A stretch of DNA of 35,997 nucleotides from Bacteroidales bacterium (GTDB taxonomy: Bacteria > Bacteroidota > Bacteroidia > Bacteroidales > UBA932): assembly GCA_024691765.1 (NCBI GenBank), contig JAILNI010000016.1, forward strand, positions 1-35,997, given 5' to 3'. The position numbers and the translations under genes were made by a program. Below the pieces are notes generated by a model. It worked only from the letters and a program-made list of their open reading frames with translations. It did not search any database and was not told the DNA's origin. Shown here one piece after another: positions 1-6,904 of this stretch (position 1 is its first letter; every line of letters begins with the position of its first letter).

Positions 1-130
1 GAATGTTGCTCACGCGTTACGCACCCTTCCGCCGGTCGCCGCCAGGTATTGCTACCCGCGCTGCCCCTCGACTTGCATGTGTTAAGCCTGCCGCTAGCGT
101 TCATCCTGAGCCAGGATCAAACTCTTCTTT
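1..130 (-). rRNA. rrs: 16S ribosomal RNA, 5' end (partial)
   Basis: Read on the minus strand, the sequence ending near position 130 is the universal 16S start (AGAGTTTGATCCTGGCTCAG), followed by the Bacteroidales-type GATGAACGCTAGCGGCAGGC and TAACACATGCAAGTCGAG. Only about the first 130 nt are present; the gene runs off the left edge. The exact mature 5' end is placed by homology and may be off by a few bases. The sequence supports the order Bacteroidales, not a specific family. Confidence 0.98.
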
Positions 131-403
131 GTATATTCTTATATCTTAGCTTGACCCCGACGCTTCTTGCTCGGTCTTTCGTTCCGGCTGCTTCGCTCAC
201 TTCGTCGCTCATCGGCTCACGGCCGCCAGGCCGCTCCCTCTTCGCTTCTCGTTCGCTCGCCCCGAAACGAAATCCCTTCGCAATTCAATTCCTAAGAATT
301 GACGCTCTCGATTTTCTAGTTTCTCGGTACTTGCTTGTACTTGTATTGACAGTCTTTTCAAAGATCTTTTTTGTGTAAAAATCCCGCTCGTTTCCGAACG
401 GGA
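131..403 (-). other. rRNA operon leader (transcribed spacer upstream of 16S)
   Basis: About 270 nt between the predicted rRNA transcription start and 16S. There is no credible gene here; short open frames on both strands have no recognisable product. It holds a perfect stem-loop at about 288-305 (TCAATTC, loop, GAATTGA) and a purine-rich stretch on the transcribed strand. Such leaders usually carry antitermination and processing signals, but I could not assign a boxA with confidence. Confidence 0.7.
377..402 (-). promoter_or_regulatory. GNRA hairpin plus U-run at the 5' end of the rRNA transcript
   Basis: The minus strand reads CCCGTTCG-GAAA-CGAGCGGG followed by ATTTTT: an 8-bp stem with one G-U pair, a GAAA tetraloop and a short U-run. 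It starts within a few nucleotides of the predicted +1 of the rRNA promoter. By shape it is an intrinsic terminator, but its position suggests an early pause or attenuation site, or a 5' protective stem. The role is inferred. Confidence 0.6.
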
Positions 404-406
404 CTG

Positions 407-436
407 CAAAGGTACAACCTTTTTTGAAACTACCAA
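407..436 (-). promoter_or_regulatory. rRNA operon promoter (Bacteroidota type)
   Basis: On the minus strand a TTG (-33 element, 434-436) is followed after exactly 19 nt by TACCTTTG (-7 element, 407-414). This matches the Bacteroidota primary sigma consensus TTG-N19/20-TAnnTTTG. The DNA just upstream (about 437-500) is strongly A/T-rich, like an UP element. The predicted start of transcription is near 401-404. Confidence 0.85.
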
Positions 437-541
437 ATTTTTTTCAGCAAAAAATGTAAATATTTTTAAATTTTTTTATAAACCTCTAAATATCAGCATT
501 TTAGGCGCTAAAAAATTTACATCTATTTGATAATCAAAAGG

Positions 542-2680
542 TTAGTCTTTAACGAGATAGAAGTGGGAATAGAGCACCCGTTCGCCTGCATGGTCGTAGC
601 GTTTGTTTCCGGTCGGATAATTCACTACGTGCGTGTTCTCATCTCCCTGACCCTCAACGCATAAGGTGGAGGAACCGCCACCGTCCATATTGAGGGCCCA
701 GCGGGGATTGAAGTTCCTCACGAGGAAACGGGTCAGTTCCCTTGCGGACATCCCCTCACTCACTCCCTTGCGCCTGCCGTCCACCACTACCATCAGGAAG
801 TGGCCGTCTTCGGTAAGCGCCACGGCGGTGCGCGGATGGCGGACTCCCTGGTGGCGCCTGGCATCCTCGTAATTGAACTTCTCCAGATCGGAGGCGGAAT
901 AGAACCCCGCGTAGGTCTCCCCTACCGGAACGTAATCGTCGATCAGCATGGGCGCGCTGGTGAAGATATTGGATGCGGTGGAAGTTGAATAGAAACGGCG
1001 CAGTTCGCTAAGGGACATGCCCTTGCCGTCGTAGGAGATGTGGATGTCGCGCCCTCCGTCGGTAGTGACCGAAGCGCTGCTCTTCCAGTTGGGAACGCCG
1101 GTATCCATCACATTGCCGTTGGGAACGCAGGATATGAGTTCGCCGTCGACCTTGAGAACCACGGAAGGCGGTTCGTAGCAGGCGTTCATCGCCACCACGG
1201 CCCCCGTGCGCGCGAATATATCAGAGGTAACGGCTCCGGCCCCGTCGTACGAGAATTTCAGGGAGTAACCCGGACGGGTGGTGTCCCAATCGACTACGAA
1301 CACCTGCTGGGGAGCTCCGCTCACGCTGTCGGTGCCGGAGAAGCTCCTGTAGGTTAGGCCATCCCCTATCTGCACCTCTTTCCAGCTGCCCTCATCGGGC
1401 CTGTTGGCAAATACCGCAACGCGCGACTTCAGGTACCCGCGCAGTTCGCTCCACCTGTAGTACGGCCCCTGGGCCTTGGGCAAATCGCCCAGAATCACCT
1501 CGTCGCCGTTAAGCAGAACCTTTACCAGAATATCTCCCTTGCCCTTTTTCGGAGCGTAGAATACAAACTGGATGTTGGCGGCCATGGGAGAACGGAACGA
1601 CTGGAACCAATACACAACCTCGTCGGACGAAGCGGGAATGGTGCCGAAACCGTCGATGTCCATTATCATCAGCAGGGGCATCACCACATGGTCGTGCCCG
1701 AAACGCAGATCCGCCCCTCGCTTCTTCGAAGCCAGCCTCTCATCGGCCTTGGCAACGATATCTTCGACTATCGAAGTACATGCAGTGCGGTATTGGTAAT
1801 ACTCGCGAAAGCGCTCGTAATTGTCGGTCTCCCAAAGCGTGGCGTATTCTTCCGGAGTGAAGAAGCCGTCCACGTTTATCCTTTCGGCTTCCGGCAGGCT
1901 GTTCATTCCGGCCACGAACATGTACAGGTTGAAGAAAACACTCCACGGATTACGGTCTCCGAGAGCGGACTGCGGATCCTTGAACAGGCGCGCGAGCACA
2001 GCATCGTAGCCCGGGAAATGGCGGAGGAAGAAAGCTTCGGAATCCTCGCGGAACGGGAAAGGCATGGCAGGGCCCGAATAGGCGAAGGGATTCTTCATAT
2101 TCGGCCTGGTCGCCTGAATGTCCATCGTGCTCTGATGCTCATACAGATCCGCCTTCGGAGCCTGGCGCGAAAGGGAGGCGCAAAACGCCGACATGCTCAC
2201 GACGGAACGGACCGCAGGAGACGAACAGGCATCCACGCTGCTTCCCTTCCCGAAAGCGGATGGATAGTTCTTCACCATAGTGGCCGCTATGCGGGACTGC
2301 TGGTCCCAGCCCATGGGAACAAGGTCGCCAACCCTGTAGCGTACGTTGTCCCAGAAGGGCAGCAGATCTGCCATGAGGGCCTCTCCGCGCGGGGTCAGGT
2401 TGCCCGCCTGCTGGGCTTCAGAGAGCATGTTCAGCAAAACCGTATACGCTTTTTCCGTATAGGCATAGCGCGAGCCGTGACGTCCGTAATGGCTGACATA
2501 CACGGCTTCATAGCCCTTGGGGGCGGGAGTTCCGGCCGGAACCGACTCGGGATAGAGACCGTCGAGACCTGCGCAGAGGTTCCTGTCGGCAAGGACTTCG
2601 GAGCGTACATTATAACGCTGAGCGCCTGCTGCGATGCAGATGCAAAGCAGCAGGGCTATAGAAAAGAGATTCCGTTTCAT
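542..2680 (-). CDS. Secreted histidine-type phosphatase fused to a phosphodiester glycosidase (NAGPA/DUF2233) domain
   Basis: A 712-aa protein with an N-terminal signal peptide (cleavage near AGA-QR, about residue 20). The N-terminal half is a histidine acid phosphatase (phytase/MINPP-like clan): HYGRHGSRY at 64-72 carries the catalytic RHG, and GHDH at 328-331 the C-terminal His-Asp pair. From about residue 455 it becomes a phosphodiester glycosidase domain, with MNACYEPP near 498 and the conserved NMDGGGSST at 664-672. Both halves keep their signature residues, so a bifunctional exported enzyme is likely: one part removes phosphate monoesters, the other cleaves sugar-1-phosphodiesters. The substrate is not visible. 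The start codon lies 1 nt after the groL stop, so it is probably co-transcribed with the chaperonin genes, an odd partner. The rRNA promoter follows about 105 bp downstream. Confidence 0.85.
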   Translation of the reverse strand: MKRNLFSIALLLCICIAAGAQRYNVRSEVLADRNLCAGLDGLYPESVPAGTPAPKGYEAVYVSHYGRHGSRYAYTEKAYTVLLNMLSEAQQAGNLTPRGEALMADLLPFWDNVRYRVGDLVPMGWDQQSRIAATMVKNYPSAFGKGSSVDACSSPAVRSVVSMSAFCASLSRQAPKADLYEHQSTMDIQATRPNMKNPFAYSGPAMPFPFREDSEAFFLRHFPGYDAVLARLFKDPQSALGDRNPWSVFFNLYMFVAGMNSLPEAERINVDGFFTPEEYATLWETDNYERFREYYQYRTACTSIVEDIVAKADERLASKKRGADLRFGHDHVVMPLLMIMDIDGFGTIPASSDEVVYWFQSFRSPMAANIQFVFYAPKKGKGDILVKVLLNGDEVILGDLPKAQGPYYRWSELRGYLKSRVAVFANRPDEGSWKEVQIGDGLTYRSFSGTDSVSGAPQQVFVVDWDTTRPGYSLKFSYDGAGAVTSDIFARTGAVVAMNACYEPPSVVLKVDGELISCVPNGNVMDTGVPNWKSSASVTTDGGRDIHISYDGKGMSLSELRRFYSTSTASNIFTSAPMLIDDYVPVGETYAGFYSASDLEKFNYEDARRHQGVRHPRTAVALTEDGHFLMVVVDGRRKGVSEGMSARELTRFLVRNFNPRWALNMDGGGSSTLCVEGQGDENTHVVNYPTGNKRYDHAGERVLYSHFYLVKD

Positions 2681-2681
2681 A

Positions 2682-4316
<1,635 letters not shown>

Positions 4317-4583
4317 TTATAAGATTGCCAAAATGTCCTGCTGCTTGACTATGAGGTACTTCTTGTCCTCGACGGTGACCTCGGTGCCGGCGTATTTGCC
4401 GTAGAGCACCACGTCGCCGGCCTTGACCTCCATGGGTTCGTCCTTCTTTCCGGGACCTGCCGCGATAACTTTTCCCTGCTGGGGTTTTTCCTTTGCCGTA
4501 TCGGGAATGTAGATTCCGCCGGCCGTCTTGGTCTGGGCCTCCTGAGGCTCAATCAGAACTCTGTCTGCAAGTGGTTTGATCAT
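4317..4583 (-). CDS. groS: Co-chaperonin GroES (10 kDa)
   Basis: An 88-aa GroES, the lid of the GroEL chamber. [13 protein letters not shown] and the mobile-loop region [17 protein letters not shown] are typical. A longer open frame extends upstream to 4646, but homology and the position of the predicted promoter favour the ATG at 4581-4583. It is the first gene of the groS-groL operon; the 101-bp gap to glyA holds a strong regulatory signature. Confidence 0.98.
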   Translation of the reverse strand: MIKPLADRVLIEPQEAQTKTAGGIYIPDTAKEKPQQGKVIAAGPGKKDEPMEVKAGDVVLYGKYAGTEVTVEDKKYLIVKQQDILAIL

Positions 4584-4645
4584 GATATTCTTTGTTTTAG
4601 TTGTTTCAATTAAAGCGCCCCCGCTGCCGGAGACGCTTAAAGACA

Positions 4646-4675
4646 ATCAAGGCGCGTGCCACTGACAAATTGTCA
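4646..4675 (-). promoter_or_regulatory. Candidate sigma-54-type promoter with adjacent inverted repeat upstream of groSL
   Basis: Minus strand, 5' to 3': a perfect inverted repeat TGACAATTTGTCA (4663-4675), one base, then TGGCAC (4656-4661), 5 nt, and TTGAT (4646-4650). TGGCAC-N5-TTG is the -24/-12 pattern of sigma-54 promoters; only the final C of TTGC is replaced by A. No TAnnTTTG element is visible in this gap. Transcription would start near 4635, giving a leader of about 50 nt. The palindrome may bind a heat-shock regulator; that is inference. No CIRCE element (TTAGCACTC repeat) is present. Confidence 0.55.
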
Positions 4676-4684
4676 AACGCTATG

Positions 4685-6037
4685 CTAATAGCGGTTGAGC
4701 GGCTTGTCCGCGGTGAGGGCGTGCACCTTTTCGGCCACGGCTGCGCGCACCTTAGCGTGTGCGGCAAGTTCCGCCTGCTGCTCCGGGGTGGGAACGTCGG
4801 CCTTCTTGAGGCTGAGGGCCTCCACATGGTCGCTGCACGACTGGAGCACGGTGTCGATGAGTTCCACTATCTTCGGCATGTCCGCCTCCGTGAATCCGCG
4901 GGAGGTGATGGCCGGGGTGCCTATGCGAAGACCGCTGGTCTGGAAAGGATTGCGGGTGTCGAAGGGAACCATGTTCTTGTTGACGGTGATGTCCGAGAGT
5001 TCGAGCTGCTTCTCCGCGATTCGGCCGGTGAGTTCCGGGAAACGGGTGCGCAGATCGATGAGCATCAGGTGGTTGTCGGTTCCGCCGGAGACAATCTTGT
5101 AGCCCAGGCGGATGAACTCGGTGCACATTGCCGCAGCATTGGCCTTGACCTGCTTCTGGTATCCCACATATTCGGGCTGGGCTGCCTCCCAGAAGGCGAC
5201 AGCCTTGGCTGCGATGATGTGCTCCAGGGGACCACCCTGTTCGCCGGGGAACACAGCCGAATCGAGCACGGCGGACATGGGCTTGATTTCGCCCTTCGGG
5301 GTGGTGAGGCCCTTGGGATTCGGGAAGTCTTCGCCAAGAAGGATGACGCCACCGCGCGGGCCGCGGAGGGTCTTGTGCGTGGTGCTGGTGACTATGTGGG
5401 CGTATTTGACCGGATTCTCAAGCAGGCCGGCGGCGATGAGGCCGGCGGTGTGGGCCATGTCTATCCAGAGTATGGCTCCCACCTCGTCGGCGATTTTGCG
5501 CATGCGGGCATAATCCCATTCACGGGAATAGGCCGAAGCGCCGCCGATTATGAGCTTGGGTTTGCACTCTCTTGCAGTGCGCTCCATTGCATCGTAGTCC
5601 ACGCGGCCGGTTTCGGGATCGAGCCCGTACGCCACCGGATGGTAGAGTATGCCGGATGCGTTGACCGGGGAACCGTGGGTGAGGTGCCCGCCCATTGAAA
5701 GGTCGAGGCCCATGAAAGTGTCGCCCGGGCTGAGCACGGACATCTCGACGGCCAGGTTCGCCTGGGCGCCGGAATGCGGCTGGACATTGGCCCAGCAGGC
5801 TCCGTAGAGAGCCTTGAGGCGGTCGATGGCCAGTTGTTCTATTTTGTCCACCACCTGGCAGCCGCCGTAATAGCGCTTGCCGGGATAGCCTTCGGCGTAT
5901 TTATTGGTACAGATGCTGCCCATGGCCTGCAGCACTTCCGGCGTAACGTAGTTTTCGCTGGCGATGAGTTCGAGGCCGTTTTTCTGGCGGGCTTCCTCCT
6001 GCTCGATGAGGTCGAAAATCTGGGTGTCCTTTTTCAT
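4685..6037 (-). CDS. glyA: Serine hydroxymethyltransferase
   Basis: A 450-aa cytosolic PLP enzyme that interconverts serine and glycine and charges tetrahydrofolate with a one-carbon unit. Family marks: [11 protein letters not shown] near 23, [15 protein letters not shown] at 45-59, QPHSGAQAN at 86-94, and [12 protein letters not shown] with the PLP-binding lysine at about residue 222. It is slightly longer than the common 420-430 aa because of a C-terminal extension. It is transcribed divergently from the methyltransferase gene across 64 bp. Its role in folate chemistry fits the presence of folC elsewhere in the window, though the two are not in one operon. Confidence 0.98.
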   Translation of the reverse strand: MKKDTQIFDLIEQEEARQKNGLELIASENYVTPEVLQAMGSICTNKYAEGYPGKRYYGGCQVVDKIEQLAIDRLKALYGACWANVQPHSGAQANLAVEMSVLSPGDTFMGLDLSMGGHLTHGSPVNASGILYHPVAYGLDPETGRVDYDAMERTARECKPKLIIGGASAYSREWDYARMRKIADEVGAILWIDMAHTAGLIAAGLLENPVKYAHIVTSTTHKTLRGPRGGVILLGEDFPNPKGLTTPKGEIKPMSAVLDSAVFPGEQGGPLEHIIAAKAVAFWEAAQPEYVGYQKQVKANAAAMCTEFIRLGYKIVSGGTDNHLMLIDLRTRFPELTGRIAEKQLELSDITVNKNMVPFDTRNPFQTSGLRIGTPAITSRGFTEADMPKIVELIDTVLQSCSDHVEALSLKKADVPTPEQQAELAAHAKVRAAVAEKVHALTADKPLNRY

Positions 6038-6058
6038 GATGTTTAGAATAATAGACTA

Positions 6059-6066
6059 CAAATATA
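6059..6066 (-). promoter_or_regulatory. -7 promoter element for glyA
   Basis: The minus strand reads TATATTTG, a match to TAnnTTTG, ending 21 nt before the glyA start. No clear TTG at the -33 distance is visible. It is nearly back to back with the plus-strand -7 element of the methyltransferase gene. Confidence 0.55.
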
Positions 6067-6087
6067 GCCAAAACAAAGCGAATTTCC

Positions 6088-6095
6088 TATCTTTG
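6088..6095 (+). promoter_or_regulatory. -7 promoter element for the TrmH-family methyltransferase gene
   Basis: TATCTTTG (TAnnTTTG) ends 6 nt before the ATG at 6102. With a start site 4-7 nt downstream of the element the mRNA would be leaderless or nearly so. The -33 TTG is not evident. Confidence 0.6.
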
Positions 6096-6101
6096 CGGCA
6101 C

Positions 6102-6740
6102 ATGAAAGACCGAAAACTCACAGCCGCCGAAATGGGGCGCATTTCACCCGAAGAATACCGTAGCCGCAACGCCTCCGGCACCGTTGTAGTACTCGACAAT
6201 GTCCGTAGCGCCTACAACATCGGAAGTGCCTTCCGCAGCGCCGACGCCTTCGGCGTGGCGAAGGTCTGCCTCTGCGGCATCTCGGCGGTGCCCCCTTCCG
6301 CCGAAATCCACAAGACAGCCCTCGGTGCCGAGGACACCGTGCCCTGGCAGCACTTCGTCGATACGCTCGACGCTGTCGCGGCCCTCAAGGCGGAAGGATA
6401 TACGGTCGTCGCGGTGGAACAGACGGAGAATTCGGTAAAACTGTTATCGGAGGGAGTCATACCCTCTGAAACCGTCTCGCTTCCGCTCGACACCACCGCT
6501 GAAGCGGTCCCCCCTCTTACGGCGCCGAGGGTGGCACGGGTTTCAGAGGGTACGCACCCTCCGAGCCACTACCCTTCTACACAATACGCCTTTATATTCG
6601 GAAACGAAGTCGAAGGCGTAGGCCAGGACGTGGTGGACGCGTGCGACTTTTCCTTGGAAATCCCCCAGCACGGCAGCAAACATTCACTGAATGTCTCAGT
6701 TACTGTTGGGATAGTGCTCTGGGCCTTCTGCAAGCGCTAA
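6102..6740 (+). CDS. RNA 2'-O-methyltransferase, TrmH/SpoU family, with an in-frame palindromic insertion
   Basis: A 212-aa SPOUT-class enzyme expected to 2'-O-methylate tRNA or rRNA using S-adenosylmethionine. The three family motifs are present: NVRSAYNIGSAFRSADAFGV (about 32-51), IFGNEVEGVG (about 165), and IPQHGSKHSLNVSVTVGI near the C-terminus. The ATG at 6102 is chosen over an upstream in-frame ATG (5964) because homology starts there and a -7 element sits just before it. Between motifs 1 and 2, residues about 116-154 form a low-complexity Pro/Ser/Val-rich stretch absent from usual family members. It coincides exactly with a palindromic repeat (6448-6563). The insert lies outside the knotted cofactor site, so the protein is probably still active. 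The target nucleotide is unknown. Confidence 0.92.
   Translation: MKDRKLTAAEMGRISPEEYRSRNASGTVVVLDNVRSAYNIGSAFRSADAFGVAKVCLCGISAVPPSAEIHKTALGAEDTVPWQHFVDTLDAVAALKAEGYTVVAVEQTENSVKLLSEGVIPSETVSLPLDTTAEAVPPLTAPRVARVSEGTHPPSHYPSTQYAFIFGNEVEGVGQDVVDACDFSLEIPQHGSKHSLNVSVTVGIVLWAFCKR
6448..6563 (+). repeat. Palindromic repeat family P, copy 1 (inside the methyltransferase gene)
   Basis: Outer arms CGGAGGG (6448-6454) / CCCTCCG (6557-6563); inner arms TACCCTCTGAAACC (6460-6473) / GGTTTCAGAGGGTA (6539-6552), 14 bp perfect. A smaller hairpin ACCGCT-GA-AGCGGT lies at 6495-6508. GGTCCCCCC (6506-6514) and GGGTGGCACG (6529-6538) recur at almost the same spacing in truB. The whole element is translated as part of the host gene. 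Confidence 0.8.
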
Positions 6741-6742
6741 AA

Positions 6743-6855
6743 AGCCTGGAGGCTAAATCACTCATCCTCAATTACTTACGCAAAGTGCTACCTCCTGAAA
6801 TCTGGGGTAGCACTTTCGATAAAATGCTGATTATCAGCTAATTGAGCGCCATGCT
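6743..6855. repeat. Intergenic palindromic repeat family R, copy 1
   Basis: A 113-bp element between the convergent methyltransferase and ppdK genes. Its ends are imperfect inverted repeats (AGCCTGGAGGCT / AGCGCCATGCT). The centre is a hairpin with arms AAGTGCTACC and GGTAGCACTT; a second small hairpin GCTGA-TTA-TCAGC follows. About 70% identical by eye, over its full length, to the element at 19761-19872. It could act as a bidirectional terminator for the two genes. Confidence 0.8.
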
Positions 6856-6859
6856 AATC

Positions 6860-6897
6860 CGGCGCGCTCCACGCCACAGAATGGCTCCAGCGCGCCG
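6860..6897. terminator. GC-rich stem-loop between element R and ppdK
   Basis: A perfect 9-bp inverted repeat CGGCGCGCT (6860-6868) / AGCGCGCCG (6889-6897) with a 20-nt loop, just past the ppdK stop codon. No T-run follows on either strand, so it is either a weak 3'-end stem or part of the repeat cluster. Confidence 0.4.
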
Positions 6898-6904
6898 CGC
6901 CAGG

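Noticed and set aside
470..541. Possible degenerate copy of repeat family R downstream of the phosphatase gene
   Set aside because: It shares only short words (GATTATCA, AGCGCC, AAAATGCTGAT) in an AT-rich stretch; the order and stems of family R are not preserved.
4584..4684. CIRCE/HrcA operator before groS
   Set aside because: The TTAGCACTC-N9-GAGTGCTAA sequence is absent; the palindrome present is different.
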